Shown: one piece after another, positions 24,023-33,226 of the stretch | Layout of the letters: the number at the start of each line of letters is the position of its first letter | How positions within the stretch are numbered: the first letter of the stretch is position 1 | Notes under the pieces: generated by a model | Seen by the model: the letters and a program-made list of their open reading frames with translations, nothing else | Told to the model about the DNA's origin: nothing | The model's database searches: none | Made by a program: the position numbers and the translations under genes | Assembly (NCBI RefSeq): GCF_014852585.1 | Contig: NZ_JACVBX010000002.1 | Coordinates: 186,001-250,000, forward strand | Length of the DNA: 64,000 nt | Source of the DNA: Pseudomonas sp. PDM18 | GTDB lineage: Bacteria; Pseudomonadota; Gammaproteobacteria; Pseudomonadales; Pseudomonadaceae | Direction of reading: 5' to 3'

Positions 24023-25105
24023 TTATGTCAGCGGCTGCAGGCGTTCGCCGAGACGGCCGCTGTCTACCAGTTCAAGGAACTCGTCGCCCATCCGCCGGCT
24101 TTCGTCCATCGCCTTGCGCCAGTAACGCTCGCGGCCGGCGTCGTCGCCGAGGTAGCGGTGGAAGTCCTTGCGGTCCGGCAGCTTGCTGTGTGGCAGGAGT
24201 GCGAGGTAGTCCTTCGACGGTGCAAGCAGCAGCACGTCCTGCAGGCGGCCGGCATCGCCACGTCGCCAGGGCAGGCCCTTGTCGAACCAGCCGGGGATGA
24301 CCTTGTCGGTGAAGTGCGGGTAGAGCACCACGCCCTCGGGCTGATAGGGCAGGTCCAGGTGGTAGTCCAGCAGCCCGCCGTCGCGGTAGGTGCCGGGGCC
24401 GGCGCCGGGGATGTCGCGCACGCCTTCCATGACCATGGGGATGGATCCGGAGGCGAGCAGGGCGTGGCGCAGGTTGGCCAGGTCCAGGTGCAGGTAGCGC
24501 GACGGGAAGTCCGACAGCGCCTCCAGCGGCGGTGCGCGGCGGGCGTCGTGGATGATCAGCCGCTCGAAGTGCCGGTGCAGGTGGCGGCGGCCGACGAGGT
24601 TGTCGCGGATCACCGCGCCCAGGCCCAGGCCCAGGTTGGCCTTGCCGTCCTGCGCGAGGCGGCCGTGGCTCTTCACCACTACGACGTTGAGGCGGTACCA
24701 GGGGTTGTCCAGCACGCTGGCATCGTGGCCATCGAGCAGGTCGTCGAGCATCTTCGCGCAGCTTTTCGATACGTCGCTGATGCTCGCGTTGCGGGCGAAA
24801 CGCTGCTGGGTGTAGAGCTCGCCGAGGCGGCGGATGCCGGCGGCCGGGTCGGGCAGGCAGGCGCTGGCGAAGCGCCAGGACCCGATGGAGGCGCCGATCA
24901 GCGAGCGTTCGCGCGGTGCGCGCGGCAGCCATTCACCGAACAGGGCGAGGTCCAGGCCCTGGATGCCCAGCGCCTTCGGGCCGCCAGCGGCGCCGGGGAT
25001 GATGCCAACGTCGGCGGGGGCCAGCCCCTGTTCGCGGATGCGCTGGAGCGCGCGGCTTCCGGCCTTGAGGGTGAGGGCGGGGGTCTTGATCTGGATGGCG
25101 GTCAT
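24023..25105 (-). CDS. Patatin-like phospholipase
   Basis: A 360-aa putative lipid acyl hydrolase with the patatin serine-aspartate dyad: nucleophile Ser in GASIGSW and Asp in YRDGGLLDY (DGG motif). The glycine-rich oxyanion segment GAAGGPKALG comes first. No signal peptide is seen, so it acts in the cytoplasm or on the inner membrane. The ATG at 25105 is used; a longer frame upstream runs through the divergent promoter region. It is divergent from the PepSY/BqsRS operon. Confidence 0.85.
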   Translation of the reverse strand: MTAIQIKTPALTLKAGSRALQRIREQGLAPADVGIIPGAAGGPKALGIQGLDLALFGEWLPRAPRERSLIGASIGSWRFASACLPDPAAGIRRLGELYTQQRFARNASISDVSKSCAKMLDDLLDGHDASVLDNPWYRLNVVVVKSHGRLAQDGKANLGLGLGAVIRDNLVGRRHLHRHFERLIIHDARRAPPLEALSDFPSRYLHLDLANLRHALLASGSIPMVMEGVRDIPGAGPGTYRDGGLLDYHLDLPYQPEGVVLYPHFTDKVIPGWFDKGLPWRRGDAGRLQDVLLLAPSKDYLALLPHSKLPDRKDFHRYLGDDAGRERYWRKAMDESRRMGDEFLELVDSGRLGERLQPLT

Positions 25106-25200
25106 GCGGGCCTCGCTTTGGCAGGCCGCGATTATAGAGCCTGTACGCAGGCAGCAAGGATACTTCACGGGGTGAATGATCCTTGCCGATTCAGCTTGAA

Positions 25201-25230
25201 TTAAGTCCTTCACCTTAATCTGAAGGTAAG
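25201..25230 (+). promoter_or_regulatory. BqsR-box-like sequence upstream of the bqs operon
   Basis: The reported BqsR site is TTAAG-N6-TTAAG. Here TTAAT-N6-GTAAG (25215-25230) matches eight of ten defined bases at exact spacing, and an extra TTAAG half-site begins at 25201. It lies 23 bases before the first gene, suggesting autoregulation. The match is degenerate. Confidence 0.4.
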
Positions 25231-25252
25231 AAGATTCTGACGAGGTACGCTC

Positions 25253-25561
25253 ATGAAATGGCTGCTGATCCTGATCGCGCTCTCCGCCCTGCTGCTGGGC
25301 GCAGGCGTTGCCACGGCCCACGACATCGGCCCGGACGAGGCGCTGCGCCTGCGCGATGCCGGCACCATCCGCAACTTCGAGGAGCTCAACCGCACCGCGC
25401 TGGCCAAGCATGCCGGCGGTTCGGTGTACGATAGCGAGCTCGAGCTGGAACATGGCCGCTATCTCTACAAGGTCGACCTCAAGGACGCCCAGGGCGTGAA
25501 GTGGGATGTCGAGCTGGATGCGGTCACCGGCGAAGTCCTCACCGATCACCAGGATGACTGA
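25253..25561 (+). CDS. PepSY-domain periplasmic protein (first of two)
   Basis: A 102-aa protein with a signal peptide ending ATAHD, then a single PepSY domain (DEALRLRDAGTIRNFEELN ... VELDAVTGEVLTDHQDD). It is rich in acidic residues at the C-terminus, which would suit cation binding. It heads an operon with a paralogue and a two-component system, corresponding in place to the small genes before bqsR in P. aeruginosa. Its stop overlaps the next ATG (TGATG). Confidence 0.88.
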   Translation: MKWLLILIALSALLLGAGVATAHDIGPDEALRLRDAGTIRNFEELNRTALAKHAGGSVYDSELELEHGRYLYKVDLKDAQGVKWDVELDAVTGEVLTDHQDD

Positions 25562-25875
25562 TGAAGACCGTTCTGCCGCGCGTGGCGCTGCTCGGCCTGG
25601 CGCTTGCCGCCATTGCTGGCGTTGCGCAGGCCCATGACCTGAGCCAGGACGAAGCCCTGCGCCTGAGCAAGGAAGGGGTGATCCGCCCCTTCGAGGAAAT
25701 CCTCCCCGCCGCGCTGAGTCGCTACCCCGGCTCGCGCCTGCTCGAAGCCGAGCTGGAGAAGGAGCACGACACCTATATCTACGAGGTGGAACTGCTGACC
25801 ACCGAAGGCGTGGTGCGCGAACTGGAACTGGATGCCCGCGACGGCCGCATCCTCAAGGATAAGGAAGACGACTGA
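25561..25875 (+). CDS. PepSY-domain periplasmic protein (second of two)
   Basis: A 104-aa secreted protein with signal peptide (ending GVAQAHD) and PepSY domain ([20 protein letters not shown] ... [17 protein letters not shown]). It is clearly paralogous to its neighbour: same length, same spacing of the DEALRL and PFEE/NFEE motifs, same acidic tail. It overlaps the previous stop and the following response-regulator ATG, so all four genes are coupled. Both are probably targets and modulators of BqsRS signalling. Confidence 0.88.
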   Translation: MKTVLPRVALLGLALAAIAGVAQAHDLSQDEALRLSKEGVIRPFEEILPAALSRYPGSRLLEAELEKEHDTYIYEVELLTTEGVVRELELDARDGRILKDKEDD

Positions 25876-26549
25876 TGCGCCTGCTGCTGGTGGAAGACAA
25901 CGTACCCCTGGCCGATGAGCTGCTGGCGACCCTGACCCGCCAGGGCTATGCCGTTGACTGGCTGGCCGACGGCCGCGACGCCGCCGTGCAGGGTGCCAGC
26001 GAGCCCTACGACCTGGTGATCCTCGATCTCGGCCTGCCGGGTCGTCCCGGCCTGGAAGTGCTCCAGGAGTGGCGCGGCATGGGGCTCTCGATACCGGTTC
26101 TGATCCTCACCGCGCGTGGTTCCTGGGCCGAGCGCATCGACGGCCTGAAGGCCGGCGCCGACGATTACCTGACCAAGCCTTTCCATCCCGAAGAACTGTT
26201 GCTGCGCATCCAGGCGCTGTTGCGCCGTGCCCGCGGGCTGGCCAACCAGAGCCAGCTGGAAGTCGCCGGCCTGAGCCTGGACGAGTCGCGCCAGTGCGTG
26301 CAGCAGGGCGGCAAGGAGGTCGACCTGACGTCCGCCGAGTTCCGCTTGCTGCGCTACTTCATGCTGCACCCCGGCCAGCTGCTGTCGAAATCGCACCTGG
26401 CCGAGCACCTGTACGACGGCGAGAGCGAGCGCGATTCCAACGTCATCGAGGTGCATATCAACCACCTGCGCCGCAAGCTCGGCCGCGAGATCATCGAGAC
26501 CCGCCGTGGCCAGGGTTACCGCTTCACCGGCAACGGTGTCGGCCGTTGA
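25875..26549 (+). CDS. bqsR: OmpR-family response regulator BqsR (CarR)
   Basis: A 224-aa regulator: receiver domain (1-120) with acidic pocket VEDN, phospho-acceptor Asp in [10 protein letters not shown] (about residue 51) and Lys in LTKPF; then a winged-helix DNA-binding domain ([24 protein letters not shown]). Synteny with fhp-ppyR-nnrS and tlpQ supports BqsR, which in P. aeruginosa responds to Fe(II) or Ca2+. Coupled to its kinase by an ATGA overlap. Confidence 0.9.
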   Translation: MRLLLVEDNVPLADELLATLTRQGYAVDWLADGRDAAVQGASEPYDLVILDLGLPGRPGLEVLQEWRGMGLSIPVLILTARGSWAERIDGLKAGADDYLTKPFHPEELLLRIQALLRRARGLANQSQLEVAGLSLDESRQCVQQGGKEVDLTSAEFRLLRYFMLHPGQLLSKSHLAEHLYDGESERDSNVIEVHINHLRRKLGREIIETRRGQGYRFTGNGVGR

Positions 26550-27865
26550 TGTCGATCCAGCGCCGGCTCGGACTCGGGCTTGGCGTGGTGCTTGTGGTGG
26601 TCGGCCTGGTGCTGGCCCAGGCGGGTCTCTGGCTGTTCGACCAGGGCTTGCGCCGCTACCTGGTGAACGGCCTGCAGGACGAGGCGGAAAGCCTGCTGGT
26701 GGGCATCACCCGTGGGCCGGCCGGATTGCAGCTGGACGGCCAACGGGTCGATGCGGCCTATGAGCGGCTGTTCTCCGGCCGCTATTTCGTGATCCGCTTC
26801 GATGACCAGACCTGGCGTTCGCGTTCGCTGTGGGACAACGAGCTGAAGCAACCCTCGCACAAGGGGTTGGCCAGCAAGCTGGAAAAGGGCCCCGAGGGCC
26901 AGCGCCTGCTGGTCTTTCGCGGCGACTACAAGCGTTATGGCAAGCACCTGAGCATCGTCGTCGCGCAGGACTACACGCCTGTCCTCAAGAGTTTCAATCG
27001 TTTGCGCAATATCGGCCTGGGCGCCGGTGCGCTGGCCCTGTTGCTGGTGTTGGTGTTTCAGGGTTTTATCGTCCGCCGCTCCCTGCGCCCGCTGGAGCGG
27101 GTACGCCAGCAGATCGCGCAGTTGCAGGAAGGCCAGCGCAGCCAGCTGGACCGCCAGGTGCCGCGCGAGCTGGAGCCGCTGGTGGAGCAGACCAACCATC
27201 TGTTGCAGCACACCGAGGACACCTTGCGCCGCTCACGCAATGCGCTGGGCAATCTCGGCCATGCCTTGAAGACGCCGCTGGCCGTGCTGATCAGCCTTGC
27301 CGATCGCGAGGAACTACGCGAGCACCCCGAGCTACGGCGCGTGTTACAGGAGCAACTTGAGCAGATCGAACAGCGCCTGGCCCGCGAGTTGGGGCGCGCA
27401 CGGCTGGTGGGCGAAGCATTGCCCGGTGCGCACTTCGATTGCGATGCGGAGCTGCCGAGCCTGTGCGACATGCTCAAGCTCATTCACGGCGACCACCTCG
27501 CGATCGACTGGCAGGCGCCGCCCGCTACGCGCCTGCCATATGACCGGGAGGACCTGCTGGAGATGCTCGGCAATCTGCTGGACAACGCCTGCAAATGGGC
27601 TGATGCCCAGGTGCGGCTGACGGTGGAGAAGGGCGCTGACGCCTACCGTCTGAGCGTGAACGACGACGGCCCCGGCATTGCCGAGAATCAGCGTGACAGC
27701 GTGCTCGAGCGTGGCACGCGGCTGGATGAGCAGGTGGCCGGGCATGGCCTGGGCCTGGGCATCGCGCGGGATATCGCGGCGGCCTGTGGCGGACGGCTGA
27801 AGCTGGAAAGCAGCGAGCTGGGTGGATTGCGGGTGGTGGTGGAGCTGCCGCGTCGGGCGGCTTGA
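26549..27865 (+). CDS. bqsS: Sensor histidine kinase BqsS (CarS)
   Basis: A 438-aa membrane kinase: TM1 at about 8-30, a periplasmic sensor of roughly 120 aa, TM2 at about 150-172 (LGAGALALLLVLVFQGFIV), a HAMP-like linker, H-box with His in LGNLGHALKTPLAV, N-box in LGNLLDNACKWA, and G boxes NDDGPGI and GHGLGLGIA. It phosphorylates BqsR encoded just upstream. The Fe(II)-sensing RExxE motif reported for BqsS is not evident in the periplasmic part of this copy; REHPE occurs only in the cytoplasmic part. Confidence 0.9.
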   Translation: MSIQRRLGLGLGVVLVVVGLVLAQAGLWLFDQGLRRYLVNGLQDEAESLLVGITRGPAGLQLDGQRVDAAYERLFSGRYFVIRFDDQTWRSRSLWDNELKQPSHKGLASKLEKGPEGQRLLVFRGDYKRYGKHLSIVVAQDYTPVLKSFNRLRNIGLGAGALALLLVLVFQGFIVRRSLRPLERVRQQIAQLQEGQRSQLDRQVPRELEPLVEQTNHLLQHTEDTLRRSRNALGNLGHALKTPLAVLISLADREELREHPELRRVLQEQLEQIEQRLARELGRARLVGEALPGAHFDCDAELPSLCDMLKLIHGDHLAIDWQAPPATRLPYDREDLLEMLGNLLDNACKWADAQVRLTVEKGADAYRLSVNDDGPGIAENQRDSVLERGTRLDEQVAGHGLGLGIARDIAAACGGRLKLESSELGGLRVVVELPRRAA

Positions 27866-28101
27866 TCCAGCTCCTGGAAGTAGGTGCACGCGAACCCGTC
27901 TGAGCGCCGCGTGACCGGCTGGCGCCGGGATTTCGCGGGGAGGCTCCGCTCCTACAGGGGGGATTCTGCGTCTGGGCGGCCCTCTCCCGAGCCCTCGCCC
28001 TGAAGGTAGAGGGAGCCATATGGTGCGAGGGGAAAGCACAGCGTCAGGCGGACAACGATCGGAGCAGGAAGAGCGCCTGACTTCCCGGCGACTCCGAACC
28101 G

Positions 28102-28127
28102 GCCCCTCTCCCTTCAGGGAGAGGGGC
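28102..28127 (+). terminator. Hairpin terminator between bqsS and tlpQ
   Basis: Perfect 11-bp stem GCCCCTCTCCC / GGGAGAGGGGC with loop TTCA, followed by TTTC. It sits between two convergent genes. A related but imperfect CCCTCTCCC...GAGGGAG segment lies about 120 bases upstream, so the gap (27866-28146) seems built from dispersed Pseudomonas repeat sequence; no gene is seen there. Confidence 0.6.
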
Positions 28128-28146
28128 TTTCGACGGTTGCCGGATT

Positions 28147-30291
28147 TCAGACCCGGAACTGATCCATCAACCCCTGCTGATGATTCGCCAGCTTGTTCAG
28201 CGACTGGCTGACCTGCGCCGATTCCTGTGCCTGGCTGGACAGCGATTCGGTGACGTCGCGGATGCCGGCGACGTTACGGTTGATCTCCTCGGCCACCGCG
28301 CTCTGTTCCTCGGCGGCGCTGGCGATCTGCAGGTTCATGTCGGTGATCACGCCCACCGCGTCACCGATGCGCTTCAGCGCGGCCACGGCCTGCTCGACCT
28401 GACTCACGCTGTCCTGCGCCTGGCGATGGCTGTTGCTCATCGCGCCGACCACGTCGCGGGTGCCGTTCTGCAGGCCTTCGATGACCTGGCGGATTTCCTC
28501 CACCGAGTCCTGGGTGCGCCGGGCGAGGTTGCGTACCTCGTCGGCGACCACCGCGAAGCCGCGACCGGCCTCACCAGCGCGGGCCGCCTCGATGGCGGCG
28601 TTGAGCGCCAGCAGGTTGGTCTGCTCGGCGATGCCGCGGATCACTTCCAGCACTGAGCCGATCTGCTCGCTGCTCTGTGCTAACCCTTCCACCTGGCTCA
28701 TGGCGCTGCTCATGTCGCTGGCCAGTTCGTCGATCAGGCGGGTGGTGTTGTCGATCACGCTGAGGCCATCGCGGGTCGCACCGTCGGCGCCGCGTGCAGC
28801 ATCGGCAGCCATGGCGGCGCTGTTGGCGACGTCGTGGGCGGTGGCGCTCATCTCCTGAGAAGCGGTGGCGACCTGGTCGACCTCGCGGAACTGCTGCTGC
28901 ATGCCGGCACTGGTCTGGCTGGCGATTTCCGAGGACTGGTCGGCAGTGGCGCGGGCGTCCTGCACCGAGGACTTCACGTCGCGGATGATCGGCTGCAGCT
29001 TGTCGAGGAAACGGTTGAACCAGCCGGCCAGTTCACCCAGCTCGTCCTTGCCGCTGTAGTCCAGGCGTTTGGTCAGGTCGCCTTCGCCGCTGGCAATGTT
29101 GCGCAGCATGGCGGCGACGTTGAGGATCGGCCGGGTCACGCCGCGGGCGGTGAGCCACATGGCGAACAGGCCGATCAGGATGGCGATCAGGCCGAAGCCG
29201 AGTTGCGAGACAGTGCCTTGCACTCGTTGGTCATCCAGCTCGTTCTGCAGTTCGATGGCCGGACCAAGCAGCACGTTTTGAGGAACTTCCAGCAGAACGC
29301 CCCAGGGCTTGGAACCGGGGATCGGTTGCAGCGGCTCAACCACGCGCAGTTGGTCATCCTGGCGGAAAACCTGCTCATGGTTGCTGGCAATTGCCTGCAG
29401 CAGTTCGGCGCCCTGGTCGGGATAGACCTCCTTGAGGTTCTTGCTCAGCCTGGAGGCATCGGCGCTGTGCCCGGCGAGCAGGCCGGCGGCGCTGACGATG
29501 CTGACGCGGCCCTGGCCGTCGTACAGTTCCCGGCTACCTTCGACGGCGATTTCCTGGAGCTTCTCCATGCTGATGTCCAGGCCCATGACGCCGATGACCT
29601 TGCCGTCCAGCTCCAGCGGGAAGGCGATGCTGGTCATCAGCATCTTCTTCTTGCCCACTTCGTCGAAGTACGGGTCGAGCACGCAGGGCTGGCCGGTGGT
29701 CTTGGGGCAGGTGAACCAGGCGTTGTAGGCGCTGCCGCTCGGTCCGGGGCTGGTGTCCTGCAGCAGCGACTCGGCCATGGCTTCGGATTCCAGGTGGCCC
29801 GGGGTGGCCTGCGACCAGTAGATGGAGAAGCGACCGGTGTCGTTGCTGCCCAGTTCGCCCTGGCCGGCGAAGAGTTTGTCCTTGCCATCCAGCGCGTCGG
29901 GCTCGAAGGCGACGTAGAGGCCCAGCAGTTCCGAGTTACCCTCCAGCGCGGTCTTCACTTGGCGGGTCAGGTCTTCGCGCAGGTCGTAAGCGTCGAGGAA
30001 ACGCTTCTGGGCCTGATCGCGCAGGAACAGCACTTGCCGCGAGAAACCCTTGCCGTACTGGTAGGCATCCATGATGTAGCGCTGGATACGCATGGCCTGG
30101 ACTTCACCGCGCGATTGCAGGCGGGCCTTGGCCGCTTCATCGAGCATTTCGGTGCTCGATTGCTTGACCAGCGCGGTGCTGGTTTGCGTGCGGTAGACGG
30201 ACAGGCCGGAGAGCAGCGAGACGACGCCGAGCAGGCACAGCCCGGCAAGCAACGTGATCTTCCACTGGATGGAGAGACGGCGCAGCAGCAT
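28147..30291 (-). CDS. tlpQ: Methyl-accepting chemotaxis protein TlpQ
   Basis: Chemoreceptor of 714 aa: TM1 at about 12-32, a periplasmic double-Cache sensor (about 35-360; motifs [30 protein letters not shown]), TM2 (about 362-385), HAMP, and the signalling hairpin tip with [19 protein letters not shown]. It lacks a C-terminal CheR/CheB pentapeptide. P. aeruginosa TlpQ, found at the same syntenic position, detects histamine and polyamines. The ATG start at 30291 directly precedes the TM1 signal. Confidence 0.9.
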   Translation of the reverse strand: MLLRRLSIQWKITLLAGLCLLGVVSLLSGLSVYRTQTSTALVKQSSTEMLDEAAKARLQSRGEVQAMRIQRYIMDAYQYGKGFSRQVLFLRDQAQKRFLDAYDLREDLTRQVKTALEGNSELLGLYVAFEPDALDGKDKLFAGQGELGSNDTGRFSIYWSQATPGHLESEAMAESLLQDTSPGPSGSAYNAWFTCPKTTGQPCVLDPYFDEVGKKKMLMTSIAFPLELDGKVIGVMGLDISMEKLQEIAVEGSRELYDGQGRVSIVSAAGLLAGHSADASRLSKNLKEVYPDQGAELLQAIASNHEQVFRQDDQLRVVEPLQPIPGSKPWGVLLEVPQNVLLGPAIELQNELDDQRVQGTVSQLGFGLIAILIGLFAMWLTARGVTRPILNVAAMLRNIASGEGDLTKRLDYSGKDELGELAGWFNRFLDKLQPIIRDVKSSVQDARATADQSSEIASQTSAGMQQQFREVDQVATASQEMSATAHDVANSAAMAADAARGADGATRDGLSVIDNTTRLIDELASDMSSAMSQVEGLAQSSEQIGSVLEVIRGIAEQTNLLALNAAIEAARAGEAGRGFAVVADEVRNLARRTQDSVEEIRQVIEGLQNGTRDVVGAMSNSHRQAQDSVSQVEQAVAALKRIGDAVGVITDMNLQIASAAEEQSAVAEEINRNVAGIRDVTESLSSQAQESAQVSQSLNKLANHQQGLMDQFRV

Positions 30292-30584
30292 GGAGGGGAA
30301 TCCTTGTTTGAACTAAGCCCTGGGATGCCCGATATATCGGCCTTTCCCGTATCTTCTTGACCCGTGACGGGGCAGAACGCCAGAAAACAGGCGATTCTGG
30401 CGTGCCGTTACGACAGGCGGCAGAAAGCCAGGCAAAAAGCGTGCGCAGCGCGGTGAAAATGCCGTCAGCCGATTTCAGAAACGTCTTGATTCGACACAGA
30501 TTTTGACACCCAACATGGGGTTTGGCAGAGTGCGCGCCTTTTGCCCACGTCCGGCCGTGGCAACCCTTGAGAGGAGTGGTGAAG
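30292..30584. other. Divergent promoter region of tlpQ and the transporter gene
   Basis: A 293-base gap with no gene-like frame. A TTGACA hexamer at 30503-30508 could be a -35 for the rightward gene, but its -10 partner is poor. No operator was recognised. Confidence 0.35.
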
Positions 30585-31904
30585 ATGAATGCGGTGCTGA
30601 TCGCCATTGGCCTGATGCTGATGCTGAGCCTGTGTCGCGTGCACGTGGTGGTCGCACTGATCACTGGCGCGGTGGCCGGTGGTTTGCTTGGCGGCCTGGG
30701 CATGGACGGCACGCTCAAGGCGTTCAACGAGGGGCTGGGCGCTGGTGCGACGGTGGCGCTGTCCTATGCCATGCTTGGCGCCTTTGCTGTAGCCATTGCA
30801 CGCTCCGGAATGGCGCATGCGCTCGCCGATCGCGCCCTGGCGATGCTCAGCCGACACGACGCGAACGGCTCCAATGGCTTCAAGTGGATGATGGTCGGCC
30901 TACTGCTGGTGGTGGCGATCTCCTCGCAGAACATCCTGCCGATCCATATTGCCTTCATCCCGCTGCTGGTGCCGCCGCTGCTCTATGTGCTGACGCGCCT
31001 GCAGATCGACCGCCGGCTGATTGCCTGCGTTATCACCTTCGGTCTGATCACTCCGTACATGTTCCTGCCGGTGGGTTTCGGCAACATTTTCCTGAACCAG
31101 ATCCTGCTGGCCAACGTGGCCCGCGCGGGCGTCGATGTGCAGGGCGTCGATGTCACCCACGCCATGCTGATCCCGGCGCTGGGCATGGTCTGCGGCCTGC
31201 TGATCGCGGTGCTCTTCAGCTACCGGCGTAAGCGTGACTACGACCTTGAACGTATCGAGCAGGCCGAGCGGGTCGATACCCCGTACAGCAGGATGAGCCT
31301 GGTGGTAGCGGGCGTCGCGGTCGCGGCGGCCTTTGCTGTGCAACTGCTGCTGGACTCGATGATCCTCGGCGCGCTGGTGGGTTTTCTGGTGTTTTCGCTG
31401 TCCGGGGTGGTGCGCTGGAAGGAAGCGGACGACCTGTTCACCGAAGGCATGAAGATGATGGCCATGATCGGCTTCATCATGATTGCCGCCCAGGGCTTTG
31501 CCGCGGTGATGACCGCCACCGGGCAGGTTGCCAGTCTGGTGGACAGCGCTGCCGGCTGGATCGGCAGCAGCAAGGCCTTGGGGGCCTTCATGATGCTGCT
31601 GGTGGGCCTGCTGGTGACCATGGGTATCGGCTCGTCGTTCTCCACGGTGCCGATCATCGCCGCGATCTTCGTGCCGTTGGCGGTGCATCTGGGCTTCAGC
31701 CCGCTGGCTATTGTCAGCATCGTGGGGACTGCAGGGGCGCTGGGCGACGCGGGCTCGCCGGCGTCGGACTCCACTCTCGGGCCGACCTCCGGCCTGAACG
31801 TGGACGGCCAGCACAATCACATCTGGGACACCGTGGTGCCCACCTTCCTGCATTACAACCTGCCGCTGCTGGCATTCGGCTGGGTGGCCGCAATGGTGCT
31901 CTAG
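30585..31904 (+). CDS. Na+/H+ antiporter-family (NhaC/YuiF-like) transporter
   Basis: A 439-aa inner-membrane transporter with about twelve hydrophobic segments of the ion-transporter superfamily. Typical motifs are AISSQNILPIHIAFIPLLVPP, GNIFLNQILLAN and the late GTAGALGDAGSPASDSTLGPT. Start chosen at 30585 after a strong GAGAGGAG site; the frame is open upstream but without a start signal. P. aeruginosa has a homologue divergent from tlpQ at the same place. Because TlpQ senses histamine and polyamines, uptake of a related amine or amino acid (for example histidine) is a reasonable guess, not shown by sequence. Confidence 0.85.
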   Translation: MNAVLIAIGLMLMLSLCRVHVVVALITGAVAGGLLGGLGMDGTLKAFNEGLGAGATVALSYAMLGAFAVAIARSGMAHALADRALAMLSRHDANGSNGFKWMMVGLLLVVAISSQNILPIHIAFIPLLVPPLLYVLTRLQIDRRLIACVITFGLITPYMFLPVGFGNIFLNQILLANVARAGVDVQGVDVTHAMLIPALGMVCGLLIAVLFSYRRKRDYDLERIEQAERVDTPYSRMSLVVAGVAVAAAFAVQLLLDSMILGALVGFLVFSLSGVVRWKEADDLFTEGMKMMAMIGFIMIAAQGFAAVMTATGQVASLVDSAAGWIGSSKALGAFMMLLVGLLVTMGIGSSFSTVPIIAAIFVPLAVHLGFSPLAIVSIVGTAGALGDAGSPASDSTLGPTSGLNVDGQHNHIWDTVVPTFLHYNLPLLAFGWVAAMVL

Positions 31905-31964
31905 AGCGCTCGCGCGCACGTTACGCACACTGAAAGTTGCACTTGGCTGGGCAACTGCTGACTA

Positions 31965-33065
31965 ATGAGCAGGTTTTATCCATCCATGGACCCGCTCATG
32001 TTCGAATCGAAACTGGAATACCGGACGTTCCTCGCCCTGCTGCTGGTGGTGACGCTTGCCTTCGGCTGGATCCTGCTGCCGTTTTACGGAGCGGTCTTCT
32101 GGGGCACCATCCTGGCGATCATCTTCGCGCCCCTGCAGCGCCGCCTGCGGGTAAAGCTCAACGGCCGCAATAACCTCGCCGCGCTGCTATCCCTCGCCGT
32201 GTGCTTCCTGATAGTGATCCTGCCGGTGACCTTCATCGCCGGGGCGTTGGTGCAGGAGGGCGCCACCGTCTACCAGCGACTGAAATCCGGTGAGCTGAAC
32301 TTCATCGTCTACTATCAGCAGGCGGTTGCCGCGCTGCCGGGCTGGGCGCACCAGTTGCTGGAGCGCTTCGACCTGGCGGACCTGTCCAGCCTGCAGGAAA
32401 AGCTCTCGGCGGGGGCGATGCAGGCGAGCCAACTGGTCGCCACCAAGGCCTTCAGCATCGGCCAGAACACCTTCGAGTTCGTCATCAGCTTCGGCATCAT
32501 GCTGTACCTGCTGTTCTTCCTCCTGCGCGATGGCCCCACGCTGGGGCGTCGCATCAAGCAGGCGGTACCGCTGAGCGTGGAGCACAAGCAGCATCTGTTC
32601 GCCAAGTTCACCACGGTGATCCGCGCCACGGTGAAGGGCAACATCGCCGTCGCCGCGACACAGGGCGCGTTGGGAGGGCTGATCTTCTGGTTCCTCGGCA
32701 TCCAGGGCTCGCTGCTCTGGGGCACGCTGATGGCCTTCCTCTCGCTGCTGCCGGCGATTGGAGCGGGGCTGATCTGGGTGCCGGTGGCGGCTTATTTCCT
32801 GCTCACCGGAGCGATCTGGCAGGGCGTGGTGCTGACGCTGTTCTGCGTGGTGGTGATCGGCCTGGTTGACAACATCCTGCGCCCGATTCTGGTGGGCAAG
32901 GACACCAAGATGCCCGACTACGTGGTGCTGATCTCCACCCTCGGCGGCATGTCGCTGTTCGGCCTCAACGGCTTTGTCATCGGCCCGCTGATCGCCGCGC
33001 TGTTCATGGCCTCATGGGACCTGTTCACCGGCCGCGAAGGCGAAGTAGCCAAGCCGGCAGAGTAG
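31965..33065 (+). CDS. AI-2E family (PerM/TqsA-like) transporter
   Basis: A 366-aa permease-like protein with seven to eight hydrophobic segments: two at the N-terminus, a soluble helical region (about 105-160), then a membrane block including LGGMSLFGLNGFVIGPLIAALF, the family signature near the C-terminus. The start is uncertain: ATG at 31965, 31986 and 31998 all lack a strong RBS; the first is listed. It stands alone between the antiporter gene and a REP palindrome. Confidence 0.87.
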   Translation: MSRFYPSMDPLMFESKLEYRTFLALLLVVTLAFGWILLPFYGAVFWGTILAIIFAPLQRRLRVKLNGRNNLAALLSLAVCFLIVILPVTFIAGALVQEGATVYQRLKSGELNFIVYYQQAVAALPGWAHQLLERFDLADLSSLQEKLSAGAMQASQLVATKAFSIGQNTFEFVISFGIMLYLLFFLLRDGPTLGRRIKQAVPLSVEHKQHLFAKFTTVIRATVKGNIAVAATQGALGGLIFWFLGIQGSLLWGTLMAFLSLLPAIGAGLIWVPVAAYFLLTGAIWQGVVLTLFCVVVIGLVDNILRPILVGKDTKMPDYVVLISTLGGMSLFGLNGFVIGPLIAALFMASWDLFTGREGEVAKPAE

Positions 33066-33077
33066 GGCGGAGCACCT

Positions 33078-33145
33078 GTAGGAGCGAGCTTGCTCGCGAA
33101 ACTTGCCTCACAGCGGGGTCTGTTCGCGAGCAAGCTCGCTCCTAC
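33078..33145. repeat. REP-like perfect palindromic pair
   Basis: Two 23-base arms (33078-33100 and 33123-33145), exact reverse complements, beginning GTAGGAGCGAGCTTGCTCGC and separated by 22 bases. This is the common Pseudomonas GAGCAAGCTCGC-type dispersed repeat; a degenerate half-copy also occurs near 23478-23492. It lies between convergent genes. Confidence 0.85.
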
Positions 33146-33184
33146 GAGAAGCCGCAAAGCCTCACGACAGGAATCCCGCCCAAT

Positions 33185-33212
33185 AAAAAACCCCGCCTAA
33201 GCGGGGTTTTTT
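33185..33212. terminator. Bidirectional terminator at the end of the nuo operon
   Basis: AAAAAACCCCGC-CTAA-GCGGGGTTTTTT: a 12-bp perfect stem with flanking A and T tracts, 15 bases after the nuoN stop. It ends the leftward nuo transcript and can also stop rightward transcripts. Confidence 0.9.
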
Positions 33213-33226
33213 GTTGCCTGTCGACC

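Noticed and set aside
33078-33145. Inverted repeat pair considered as a CRISPR fragment
   Set aside because: Only two inverted, not direct, arms with no spacer series or cas genes; it fits the Pseudomonas REP-type repeat.
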